Shown: piece after piece, positions 1 through 11,700 of the stretch
How the letters are laid out: each line of letters begins with the position of its first letter
Position numbering within the stretch: position 1 is the first letter of the stretch
Source: Bryoerythrophyllum caledonicum
Lineage: Eukaryota; Streptophyta; Bryopsida; Pottiales; Pottiaceae
Assembly (NCBI GenBank): GCA_963971425.1
Contig: OZ020515.1
Span: 38,793,198-38,857,197 of the forward strand
DNA: 64,000 nt
Reading direction: 5' to 3'
Notes under the pieces: generated by a model
What the model was told of the DNA's origin: nothing
Databases searched by the model: none
What the model saw: only the letters and a program-made list of their open reading frames with translations
Position numbers and translations under genes: made by a program

Positions 1-948
1 CCAGAATGACTTCAATTTAGTCGCCTCTTCATCACCAATGACTACAAACGGACCCTGCCCACCATCGACAGCCATGTTCACCTCTTCCAGAATCGTGAGA
101 CCTTCTTCGACCAGCCGCTTATGGTCAGCGGCAGTGAGGATTATCGATTTGCCTTTCGAAGCTTGAGATTGCGGATGATTGGAATAATCCACGCCTTTCC
201 TTTGACACCAAGACCTTATGTGCAACGACGACTGAAGGTGGGACTTCTTGAAATTCGCAAACAAATTGTGAATGGCAGATTTAGAGTGATCTCCAGTCGT
301 CCCTCCGAAATCTTTACCGCATTCACCACAGTGCAACTTGACGACACCAACATCGTTTAGGTCACAAGATTTCAGGTGCCAGAGATGGTCGTCAAAGTCC
401 ATCTGTTGTAGTTCCTTCTGTAATTTTAGTACTTGAGCCTTAAACTTCTCCATTACGTCTTCTGAAACTAGGATTGACAACAGATTAGCTGCGGAGTAAG
501 GGTCACTGACTTCCGGCAACGCCACAGATGGGGTGGTAGGAGAAGGGGTTGCAGGATCCGTAGCGAAATCGTCGTCAACTGGGAATTGTGCCTGCTCGAA
601 GGGGGGGCTAAATCCGAATACTTCCTCACCATCTCTGATTCCTTGGTCATCCCTCGACGATCCAGCGTTTAATCTTCTCCGCTTTGCTGGTCCTTCGTCG
701 ATGACTTCACACGTTGGAATAACGTACACACGTAAATCAACTGTGTTCATACCCTCGAATGTTCTCTTTATCCTGCATTTCTCCTCGACGTCCTAAAACT
801 CAAACGGCCATCCCACGCAACCCGCGGACTCAAGCTTTGCCCTCAAATCCCTGTAGGAGTCGTTCTCACGGCAAACAAGAGGACTGATTAGTACCGGGTT
901 TGAATCTTCATCAGCCAGACCATACAATTTCACCTTGCACGACGACAT
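1..948 (-). CDS. Zinc-finger-like protein, 3' partial, one in-frame stop
   Basis: Reading the minus strand from an ATG at 948 gives one frame that runs off the left edge of the window (316 codons) and is broken only by a TAG at 795-793 (codon 52). The protein begins MSSCKVKLYGLADEDSN. Around codons 203-240 it carries a C-x2-C pair (LHCGECGKDF) followed by spaced histidines (HSKSAIH, then SHLQSSLH), which looks like a zinc-binding fold of C2H2 type. A short basic stretch AKRRR lies after codon 80. I do not recognise the family and infer no function beyond possible nucleic-acid binding. The stop falls in FEF*DVEEK, where a Trp codon (TGG) is one base away, so it may be a recent nonsense change, an assembly error or the start of decay. 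A shorter product could start at a later ATG near codon 68. The 5' side carries teloboxes, as many plant housekeeping promoters do. Confidence 0.5.
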
Positions 949-1340
949 CTTCCCTCGAACATAGAAGATATAGAATCAGACGCACTAAACCTCCAAACCC
1001 TAACCCAGTTCACAATAGGAAACCAGAAAACACAACCATACACCCATAAACAGTAACCCTAGCAGGAGAGAGGTTAAGAAATCAATTGAATCTCAAGGCT
1101 TGCAGAAGTTCTGTTGCGGTGATGCAAATCTCCATGAAAACAACGCGAAATCAGAACCCTCCCGCATCGACACCATTGCCCGACGATTGCATCTGGAGCG
1201 GAAACAGAATTGGAAGCGGGAAAACCTAGGCCGCCACCCTAAACCGCTGGCAGTGGAAGTGAATCATTACTGATTCAAAAACCGTGGTATTTTCTTACAA
1301 GATCTCCCCCGTTCAGACTTGAATCTCATCCAACGGTGAA
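949..1340 (-). promoter_or_regulatory. Upstream region of the zinc-finger-like gene
   Basis: This GC-moderate stretch lies directly 5' of the minus-strand ATG at 948. It contains AAACCCTAACCC near 995-1006 and has no convincing reading frame. It probably holds the 5' UTR and promoter. I see no clear TATA box at a standard distance. Confidence 0.3.
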
Positions 1341-1343
1341 AAT

Positions 1344-1400
1344 AAACCCTAAACCCTAACCCTGTACCCTAGACCCTGATTAAAAACCCTAAACCCTATC
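1344..1400. repeat. Interstitial telomere-like (telobox) cluster
   Basis: A run of AAACCCT-type units, partly degenerate: AAACCCTAAACCCTAACCC, then ACCCTAGACCCTG, then AAAACCCTAAACCCTA. The plant telomere unit is TTTAGGG, and short teloboxes are common in plant promoters. With only about seven imperfect units, this is more likely a regulatory or relic motif than a captured telomere. Confidence 0.6.
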
Positions 1401-1939
1401 ACATTGTAGTAATTTAGATTCTAGTCACAGCTAATTAATATATGGCACACTACCTTAATATTAATAAAAATCTAACATGGTCTATATATTTGCACCCTAT
1501 ATTACTTATAATTTATCTCCACTATTTCCTTGACGCCTATAATAAATCAAATATTCTTATAATTTTTTGGCCAATGTAATAAAATACACCGTATATTTGT
1601 TCTCTCCTAGTTTCTAACTCAACCGCTTAGTGCCCCCCCCGAGCTATCCATGCATGTTTCTTCAGCATAATTGCAAGGGTACATTAACCATCCTTCATAC
1701 AAGAGGCGCTTGGATTTAGGGTGCCGCAAGGTTCTTGCACCAAGCAACTTGTCAGTGTCTCTTACGCATCAAGGAAAGTGATTGGATTTGATAGTTTGAT
1801 ATTAACTCCAAAGTTCATCTTGTTTGTAGAATTTTGACTGGTCGTGAAAACGAGCAGAATGTATGTGCAGGGTAGGCATCTTTTTAATATTTCAATCACT
1901 CAAGTATATCTTTGCACCTTGTCAAACACTTTGCAGTCC
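1401..1939. other. AT-rich intergenic DNA, nothing recognised
   Basis: AT-rich DNA between the telobox cluster and the first TTAA element. I see no reading frame, structural RNA or repeat that I can name. Confidence 0.4.
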
Positions 1940-1943
1940 TTAA

Positions 1944-2867
1944 CCCCTAAAGGACGACGACCTAATTCGCTCTAAAACCAGTCCAAAACTGCCACTGTCA
2001 AAAAGAGACATGAAAATCACATTTTAAAGTGAATTTTGGATTTTCAACCGTAAGATCTTAAAATAGACTTCCATATAAACATGCCGTCTAATTTTGGTTG
2101 CAATCCACCGCACGGATTGATAGATTTTAGTGTTTAAAGTCAAAACAATGGTTCATTTTCTTCCCTGCCATGCGTAGATCAATAGTCTTTGACTTCATTT
2201 TGTATCAATTTTTTGCATTGTACAAGGTCTAAATCTTTAACCATTGTCTTAAGCATGATGTTATTTCACAACACACCAATTTTTAGAGGTAAAAAAGGGG
2301 TGTAGCATATTCAAAACAAGTGTGCAAGGAGTGGAGGTTCGAAAATTGCCATTTCACGTTTTATTTTTTTGTGAACTACGTATGTATTCAAATGATAATC
2401 CAAACGGTCAATAAGAAGGTTTTCACCATATATTGTTGTTGAAAAAAAAAAAAGTGAAAAATATGAAGATCTCTAGGTTTTATGTAGAAAAGATGAAGTT
2501 TTTTTCCCCCGTTGCCCGACAATGTGTGAAAATGTTTGACTTGGAATAAAATGCCTTTTTACACTAAAGACAATATTTTTTTTTGAAAATTTCTAAATAA
2601 GGAAATATTATTTATATGTGTGAAAAATCTCAATGTCAATAGAAACTTTTGTCAAAATTTTTGGAGGTGCCCGAAGTCCCACTTTTGGCTTTTAGTGGTA
2701 CTAACTTTCAAACCACAAATTCAAAAAAAAATAAAAAAATATCTCCACGAAGCTCTTATCAGATCCTATCTTGAAAAAAAAATCAATTAAAAAGGATTTT
2801 TTTTCAAATTGTAGGTACATGCCCGAAATCCAAAATGACCCCGGGGGGACGTTTAGTCCTTTAGGGG
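1944..2867 (+). mobile_element. TTAA-flanked non-autonomous DNA transposon, copy 1 (924 bp)
   Basis: The element starts CCCCTAAAGGAC and ends with its inverse (GTCCTTTAGGGG). A TTAA lies immediately outside each end (1940-1943 and 2868-2871). It has no long reading frame, so it is non-autonomous. The left interior carries GTCCAAAACTGCC and the right interior GATTTCGGGCA, and these same end types recur in the other copies. TTAA target duplication with ends starting CCC is typical of piggyBac-superfamily elements; Sola3 elements also use TTAA. Much of the interior matches the inverted copy at 56454-57378 closely, so both probably moved fairly recently. Confidence 0.8.
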
Positions 2868-2871
2868 TTAA

Positions 2872-3489
2872 AATCTACCATCAACTTTTGAAATTTTAAG
2901 TTGAATATATGCACAACTAGATCCGGTTGGACTTGTGTTGTCTGTCTAGGTTTCAATTTTTTGTTATCTCAGGCCATTTCAAATTACACATGAATGTCAC
3001 AAAAATTCTAATCGTCTAAATGTGCGCATAATGGCAATGGCATCCTAATTGCGTTGGTTCAATATGACGTGTGTCTCCCGTAAAGATGACGGCATGATGA
3101 ATATTTGGCCAATTTGTGTTTGATCACGGTTGCTAGCATTCAAGGCATCCACCACTCTGTAGTAAAGTTCACATTACAAGTCCTTTCAAATTCAAAGCTT
3201 CTAAATAGAATGTTTGAAACCATCCTAGACGCTTGCTGGAGAAAGAACCATATAATGTAGTGGCAAATATGCAGAATGCAAAAGTTGAGATTTGAAAAAG
3301 AGGCCTATTCAACCTCTTGACAACAATACTAGGGTTTGACGCGCTCCTATCATGGCCACGCCGACCATAATCACATCAAACTTATCTCTTGTAAGCGTAT
3401 TTGACCATCGTCAATCTTGCCATTGCAAAGCTAATAAACAAAGTTTGAAGTCCCCAACCGGTTCTAAATTGATTTTTGGCAAAAACTCT
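2872..3489. other. Spacer between two TTAA elements
   Basis: AT-rich DNA with no coding or repeat feature that I recognise. A reading frame beginning near 3352 runs into the left end of the next TTAA element and is not credible as a gene. Confidence 0.4.
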
Positions 3490-3493
3490 TTAA

Positions 3494-4652
3494 CCCCTAA
3501 AGGACCAGAGTCTCCTTCAGGGGGATTTCACATTTTGGGCAGGTTCCTAAAATTCGATAAAAAATCCTTTTATTTAAAAACTTTTACTATAGATTGGCCC
3601 TGATAAGAGCTTCGTGGAGGTATTTTAAAAAAAAAAATTGGATTTACGATTTGAAAGTTAGTACCACCTATTGTCAAAAATGGGGAGGATGGGCAGCCTG
3701 GGCACCCTGGGAACCAATGAAACACAAGTGTGAAAGAGGGGCAGTAAGTAGGGGCACAAAGGGTGGAGGGAGGGTGGGGCAGCCCAAATCAAGGGGAAGA
3801 ATAGTGGAAGGGAAGACCCCACAAATTCCAAGAAAAGAGATAAATAGAAAATTTAAAAAAATAGCAAAAAGTGGTGCATGGCAGGGGCTGTGGGTACTGA
3901 AAGAGATGGCACTTGTGAAGAAAAAAAAACAAAAAAAACAAAAAAAAAAAAAAATGACGCCTTGCAATGGCGGGCCACCTCCTAGGAGCTGTGCGGGTCC
4001 CGCACAGGGGAGTGGGTGAATGACATGGCCCTTCATTTCTTAAAGGGTCCCCATTTTGAAGCCCTGCCCTCACCTATAATATTTGAATAATTCAATAAAT
4101 TCATTAAAATTAGAGATTTTACCCGTTTTAGAAGAAAAAAATCTTTTAAATAAGTAAAAATTAAATTCCACATTTCAACCATACGGCTTTCTAAATTTGT
4201 AAATTCATACTTAGCAAATAATTTCTCACTTCATTTGTAGTGATTTGCATTGTTTTATACCCCCTTTCACTAAAGTATTTATTTGAGCATGATGTACCCC
4301 TCAAAATGACCTCAAATTTTGCACACACTTCGCTAACATCATATTCTTTACATTGGTAATGGTTTCCAACACAATGTACTATAAATACTAGAAGATATGC
4401 TTAGTGAAAGTGAGCTGGCTTTGTCGGGCAAGAGGGAAAAATAACTACTTCTTGCACTTCAAACACTGTAATCTTCACATCCGTGCGGTGGATTGCAATT
4501 AAAATTTTACAGGATTATTATACATGAGTCTAGTTTTAGATCTTATGGTTCAAAGTTGAGAATTCTTCTAAAAAACGTGATTATTGCGGCCATGTTTGAC
4601 TATGGTAGTTTTGGACTAGTTTTGGATAGAAATTGTCAAGGAACTTTAGGGG
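3494..4652 (-). mobile_element. TTAA-flanked non-autonomous DNA transposon, copy 2 (1159 bp, reversed)
   Basis: The left end is CCCCTAAAGGACCAGAG and the right end is a degenerate inverse (GAACTTTAGGGG). TTAA lies on both sides (3490-3493 and 4653-4656). The end types are swapped relative to the copy at 1944, so the element is in the opposite orientation. It is about 230 bp longer than its relatives because of a divergent centre (about 3690-4080) with an A-rich run and a GC-rich part. The reading frames there are composition artefacts rich in Lys/Gln or Phe. The interior is more diverged than that of the copy at 56454, which suggests an older insertion. Confidence 0.75.
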
Positions 4653-4656
4653 TTAA

Positions 4657-7600
4657 AAGACATGCTTAAGAATTGTGCTCTTGGAACATGTTTTGGAACG
4701 ACTCCATTGTCTTGCGGTCCAAATTCTCAAAATTTCTCATTTGACCATTTAGAGCAGCGTTGCTAACTGCAATATAAAAGTGTGCACACAAGAACTCCAT
4801 GCTACTAGCAAAAGGGTGCCCAATCTATGATTCAACACACCTTGAAGTCAAAAGGTGTGGTTTCCAACTTAGGCAAAGCGCTAGTCAATTTTTGCTGCCA
4901 GAAATGTGTACGTCAAAGCGTTGTTGTATACTTGGATGAATTCTCGGGAGCTCTTTGCTTCTTGTGTGTCTCCTTGCAGCAAGCACCACAATGGCTCAGG
5001 AGGCACCTTGAGTCGTAGAGGCTCAACTTTTCGTTGATCATAATACAAAGTAAAAATGTGATTGACGTGTGTTGGATTTTTCTAGTGATGCATTGTCTTA
5101 GCTAATGCAATGCATTACAAATCCTACAATGGATGTTCAATTGCTGAAGTATATGACAAATGTTGCTAGCGAGACCACCATCCACACGACGTGCCATCGA
5201 CAAATCTGAAAGCCTTTTTTTACGTGGTGCATTGTGTGATTCATATTCAACATTTGTGCGTCTAGCACGTCGTTCTCACACCAATTGATTTTTGTAAATT
5301 TTTGAAGAATGTCTTCTTAAACATTTGACCTAACAACTTTCAAAAGGTCTACAAGTGGAGTAAAAGAAGAGGGGATATAAGTTTAGGGATTTTTGTAAAG
5401 GACTTTAATGATAACTTTAATGTGGAAAGTTTGTGATGTGATGGGTTTGGATTTGTTGATGTAGGAAGTTCGTGATGGGTTAGAGATTATTGTGATGGAA
5501 AGAGCTTTATCTTTATAACCTATATCAATCAAGGCTCATCGAGTCGGACTCTTTGATTTGTGTTTTGTATGTAGTAGCAGGAGGTGTGGAATTGAAGACA
5601 TGGTTATAATTACCTGGAGCCTCTTCTCAAATTTCATTCAAGAAGCCAATATGCAAACAAATTGGAGCTTACACAATGTGAGCCATGGAATTGAGGATAT
5701 TTTAGGTTTGTTTATGGCAGGGGCTGTGGATTTTAGGACAATTTTAGAATTTGCAAGTGATTCTAAGAGCCTCTCCTAACAAACAAATTGAACCTCAAGA
5801 ATTATCCATCGTCATTGAAACTCCAAAATCTATAAGCGAAGAACAAATATCGGATCCCTCTATTTTCTACTTGGAACGTGCAAAGTTTAGGCGTATAGCA
5901 ATAGGGCTTTATTATTAAGCTCTGAACAATAACAAATCAAAACAACAACAACAACAATAACAACAACAAACCTCACACAAAGTTATCTGCAACAATTCCA
6001 ACTATAATCAACATGCAAAGCGCACTGTTGTGATAATTTTCTCAAAGTTCTGGATAGAAATGACTAGCTTTAGTCAAGTATTACATCAAAAAATAGTCCT
6101 CATACAGATCATGGCAAATTGCAAATTTTCAAAATTAGGGCAAGCACTCGCCACAACAACTCCAAATCACTAGCCATCACATAAACCCAGAAGCAACAAG
6201 CTTATAAACAACCTTATAGATTCAATTTAAAACAAATCACTCGACTTCCTTGAAATTGCACCTTTGTTAGATCGTCACCGGGAGTGAGCAATGAATCCAA
6301 TGTTCTAACAAGAAAGCTTCCAAATATGAAGTTGCAAACATGGAAAAAACCATCGCCAAAGCCAAAGCATATTTTAACCCTCCAATCCGAAACACGCCAC
6401 CACCGCCCCTTCCAATCTACGCTTATCCCGGTCACCTTATAGGCAGGCGTGTTGAATGCAGCATAACATTAAGTAGTGATGTTAAGACTCAATATGGAAG
6501 AGAGTGTAAAAAAAATCTCAAAACAAACTAGTATTTCAAATAAATAAAAATATACCGTTGCAATGATTGATGTGCAAATATGAGGTCAAATCCAAAAGCA
6601 AATCTTCTAAATAAAACATGTGCCATCAATGTAGGTTGCTTTCATGATTTCCTCCCGGATTTTCACAATTGTCATCTTGTCTTTTCACCTCAATTTCTTT
6701 AATGAGCCAACCTCTACTCTTTGTAGATGAAGAATCACTTGCCAAATTGGCTTTTGATTCCTTTAGACAAAGGGTCGTATCTCTCATCTACTTAATGTTA
6801 TGAGCTCGCAAGACGTCCATGTGCTATGACTCCGCCAATTCCCAAGTGGATACGTAATATGTTTTGGTGTATGAGGAAATGGTTTGTTTATGTCATGCCT
6901 CTTACATCAACACTATCGCCTCAACCTCTCACAAAACTCCTCCTCAATTTTCAACGTTCTCACTCACTTGCAACACTCCATCCTCTCGTCAAAGCAACAA
7001 CGTCAAGACACCTCAACTTATCAAAAAGTTTATCTTAAATCTGTGTCGGATTCTCCAAAATGTAGATTACGTAACTTATAATTGTATCTTATTGTGTTTT
7101 TGTGAACGTCCATGTGGATTTTGGAGTTTTTGGAAGACAGAGAGAGAATTAGAATTTGGTCAACTATGGTGGAGAGAGGCGAGCTTGAGGTTTGAGCATG
7201 GTTCCTTTACGCTTATGTTTTAGATGCCCCCTTACTTACTTCGCCAACCTAAGTTTTGGTTTCACAGGGTTTCACTAGTATTTTTTCATGGTAAAGTACA
7301 GATAGCTTTTTCTTGTCAGTTAAATTAACACAATATATTTTATTTCAAACATTTACACAACTTGCACATATCAACTACCATCACCATGCCTTAATGGATT
7401 TTGCTCCTTATCCTAGTCCTATACACATGATGAATTGTTACATTATTATTCTTAATAATAATTAATAGATCTATAAAATGGAATTTCAACTAATTATTTA
7501 ACACAATTTTAATACATTAATTAAATGTTAAACATTAAATAATTAAATAAAAAATAATAAGAAATGATAAAATTTAAGATTCAATAGAATATATATCTCT

Positions 7601-8400
7601 ACAGATAATAAAACACTGTCTATTTGGAACATCCACTTGTTCTGCAGGGGACAGATTTCATCTACCACTTTTAAAATGGATGAAATTCAAATCCAAAAAT
7701 GCAAAAGGAGAAAAGAAAGTTTTGGTTGGAGCTCGCTTGTGTGAGTTAAGAGCATCTATTTTTTATGGTTTTGATAGACTACCCCTGCTTGTCGGTTACG
7801 ACGGGGGGTTCTACTAGTATATAGTTAATTGTTCATGGTCATAGTGTCCACCAAATTATCCAATTGTACTTCATGAGAAGTTCTTGGTGAGTTGATATGA
7901 TCAAACATATATTTCTTCAAGATTATTTTTGATATTACTCTTGAAGTAATTCTACGGAGATACCGTATCCAAGGGTCATATTTGGCAAAAAAACATGTCT
8001 ACAAATAGCTGCCAAAATTTTCTAAAATAATTTCTTTAAAAATTAAATTTTTAACATAGTGAAAAATGGATTTGAAAGAACATTCTATTTTTATACTTTT
8101 ACAAATATTCTATTGAAAGACATAAATATTTATTCGACATAAGTGTGCCGAATCCGACAATTGGGTACGGTAGTCTTTCAGAAGACATTGTGTTTTAATA
8201 ATCATATTCCTTTCTCAACCAACTTCTTTTTCAATCAACCCTGGTTTAATCTCATGGAATGTCAGCATCAAATACCACCATAATGATGTAAAAGTTTGAT
8301 TGTCACAGACTCAAATAAATCAAACATGTTATGGAAGAATGCAACGATTCATCGTTACCCTTACCAGCAGTATACCCGGATCAGACTACACCTGACCCAT
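4657..8400. other. Intergenic DNA, no gene recognised
   Basis: Mostly AT-rich, with short reading frames of 60-120 codons that overlap each other in different frames and match nothing I know. A CAA microsatellite lies near 5940-5970. Much of it may be old repeat DNA, but I can delimit no element. Confidence 0.4.
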
Positions 8401-8716
8401 AGATACCCGGTCGAGACCCCGAGATATCAGGCGCGAAGATACCCGGGGCCTGAGCCTTGTTCACACGGGCGCTGAGAGGCATCGTCTCCGCGAAAGCCAG
8501 GGCTCAAGAATTCCACTCGCCATCGCTACTGATCTGCGACCTTAAACCCTGGCTCGCGATCACCGAACACGCGCCACCGCTCCTCACCCGCTCCCTCCCT
8601 CACGCCACATGGAAGACGGGTGAGCACGGGCTTGGAGGAGGAAGGATGCACGAGTGTGAGACCAATTTGAGGAGGAGGGGGAGGTGAAGAGAAGAGGATT
8701 GAGGAGAGTAGGGTTC
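8401..8716 (+). promoter_or_regulatory. GC-rich 5' region of the topoisomerase gene
   Basis: Base composition shifts sharply from AT-rich to GC-rich just upstream of the first exon, as expected for a promoter and 5' UTR. Open frames here have no ATG in a good context and look incidental. No TATA box is evident. Confidence 0.4.
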
Positions 8717-11700
8717 ATGAGTTGGGTGGTGCGCGTGGTGTCGTCCACAATGGCTGTCACCGCCCGCGCGTCCGCCGTGCCCGCTGCTGCCATGTGGGAG
8801 CTCACCAATTGCCGCCTCTCCGACAGCAGCCGCTGCTTCGTCTTCCTCGACGGCCAGGTGCTAAGGAACGTCGTCCTGCAGGTCAGGCTAAACCCTCGTC
8901 ATTCAATCAAGAAATGCCGTATGATGTTGTGTAGCTCTCTTTGATTTTCTCGGAGGTAATTGGAAGAGTAGAAGTTTGTGGTGCAATTGGCGCTTGTGTC
9001 GATTTATAATGGTGAATTCCGTTAAGAAGTAGCCTCTGATGGCGCATTAGGGTTTTTAGTTAGCCATTGAAATGAAAGTTTGTGGTGAAATTTCCAGGGT
9101 TTAGGGTTTATGAGTATAGGTCTCTTGTGTTGAGTTTTATTAGTGTGAGGAGTCGTCTAGTTTTCTCTAGCGCGTGCATTTCCTTCCAGGTAGCCACTGA
9201 ACTGAGAGAAATTGGAAGCTGGTGGTGAAATTCAGGGTTTAGGGTTTATGAGCTATATTATCTCGTCTACCGAGTTCAAATAGTGAATCGAACCGAGGAA
9301 CACTCTCTGATGCCGCATTGAATTGTCTCCATCGCCATCGAATGAAAGAAGTTCAGGGTTTAGGGTTTATGAGGAACATCTCTTCTGTCAAGTCTTACGG
9401 CGGATTGAGTTGAGAAATCAACTTTCTGAAAGAATGGTGAAATCCTAGGGTTTAGGGTTTATGAGGAACATCTCTTCTGTCAATTTTTACGGCGAATTGA
9501 GTTGAGAATTCAACTCTCTGATGGCACATTGGGTTGTGCATTTTCTCGAAGGTAGCCATCAAATTGAGAGGCTTTCAAGAATGGGAGTGAAATCAGTGAA
9601 AGAAAGAGAGTTGTTCGTGTTTATACTAGGGTTTATGCTCTGTTTCTCGTCTGGATTGGGTGAATTGAGTGGAGGAGTTGACAGTAATCTTTCCTGTCTC
9701 CGCCTTCCCCAGGGTTTCCGCTCCTCCCGCCACTTCAGCACCGCGCCCACCCCACTGGTGAAGACGAGCAGTCCGGACTGGGGCCACCACCGCAAGAGGA
9801 GAGCCAGAGGCGTCATCGAGGCCTCTGCGAACGCCACTCTGCAGCAGCAGCAGTCCGTGGTGGTGGTGGAGTCGCCCAGCAAGGCCAAGACCATCACCAA
9901 GTACCTGGGGCCCGGGTACACCGTGCTGCCTAGCTACGGCCATGTGCGGGACCTGGCGGCCAGGGCGGGGTCGGTGCGCCCGGATGACGACTTCAACATG
10001 CTGTGGGAGGTGCCGGGGACCGCGCGGCCGCATATCAATTCCATCAAAGCTGCCTTGAAAGGGTGAGGATCATGTCAATTCTGTCGAAGTTGCTTTGGAA
10101 GCGCAAGCCTCGTGGTTGCTCTTACGATGATGATGTAGTTGGATGATGATGATGATGGTAAACTGATGTGTTTTACGTTTGTGATTTTCAGAGCCCAGGT
10201 GCTAGTTCTGGCCTCGGACCCAGACAGAGAGGGCGAGGCCATCGCCTGGCACGTCCTGGAGATGCTAACCATGGAGGGCGCGCTCAAGAAGGACATCCAA
10301 GTGAAGCGCGTCGTGTTCAACGAAATCACCAAGACCGCCGTGACGCGCGCCATGCTCTCCGCGCGCGACGTCAGCGCGACGCTCGTGAACGCCTACCTCG
10401 CCCGGCGCGCCCTGGACTACCTGATCGGCTTCAGCCTCTCCCCCGTGCTCTGGCGCAAACTCCCGGGCAGCAAATCCGCAGGCCGCGTGCAGTCCGCTGC
10501 GCTCCGCCTCATCTGCGACCGGGAGCAGGAGATCGAGACGTTCCAGAGCAGGGAGTATTGGAGCGTGGAGGCCAGTCTGAGGAGTTCACAAGGAGGTGTG
10601 ATCTCTGCCAAGGTGACGCATCTGGATGGGGTGAAGCTGGGGCAATTCTCGATTGGGAATGAGGCGGAGGCTGGCAATGCGGCGAAGCGCGTTGCGGAAG
10701 GTGAGTTGCGCGTTGCGGTTGTGAAGAAGCGGTTGGTGAGAAGGAATCCGTTGGCGCCGTATATTACGTCCACTTTGCAGCAGGATGCGTCTGCAAAGTT
10801 GGGGTTTGGGGCCACTCGGACCATGGCGGTGAGTTTCCTTAGTGAATGTGATGCTGGTGTCGCTCACAATGATACAAGAGTTATCTCATGTTCATCATGG
10901 TTGACGCTCTTTCTTCTCTCTCAAAGACGGCTGAAACTAGTGTTTGCCTTGAGTTTAGAGGCCACTGAGCTCTTCTGATTGAAGGATTAGACCACCAAGC
11001 TCTCCTATTGATTCAATAATTTGTTTAGAACGGAGAAAGAGTGGCGGATAATAGATCGAAAGAGGAGGTATCTTATGAAAGTAGTGTCTGATTTGGCTTG
11101 GCTGAGTAGCTTTGATCTGTGTGTGTGTGTGCAGATAGCGCAACAGTTGTATGAAGGAGTGAAGATCAATAACGATGAGCTGACAGGTCTCATCACGTAC
11201 ATGCGTACTGATGGAGTTCAGGTGCGTTGCGTAGATTTTATTTTACAATGTATTGATAGTTTGTTGTGGTTCTTGAGAGCCTGAACTGACCATGGGTATG
11301 ATATCAGATATCTGGTGAGGCATTGGAGAGCATAAGGTCGCTGGCTAATACTAGGTAAGAAGAAGAAGCTATTTCTTTTAGGTTGAGTTTTATCGAGGCT
11401 TCTTCTCATTTGTTACAATTAGCATTTGTCTCGTGAATATCAATCTTATTTAGACTCTAATTGTAAGCATGGCCATGATACTGTGCTGTAGGCATGGAGA
11501 AGACTATGTTCCCGCAGAGAATCGTGTTTTTGTATCCAAAGTGAAGAATGCGCAAGAAGCTCATGAAGCTATTCGGCCAACAGATATCTTTCGCCTGCCA
11601 TGTAAATTTGTTTATTGTTTGTTTTCACTTCATCCACAATCAGGTCATGTCCGATATATGAAGCACTTCTACACTTTGGGTCCTCATATATGGAGAGTTG

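Noticed and set aside
3594-4019. 141-codon open frame with a Lys/Gln tail
   Set aside because: It lies inside TTAA element copy 2, spans an A-rich run, and the opposite strand is open too. This is composition, not a gene.
8457-8687. Open frame just upstream of the topoisomerase gene
   Set aside because: It lacks a proper ATG start and has no recognisable domain. It looks like open GC-rich promoter DNA.
9559-10033. Minus-strand frames of 120-135 codons across topoisomerase exon 2
   Set aside because: Shadow of the GC-rich coding exon. The plus strand has the TOPRIM motif and consistent splice phases.
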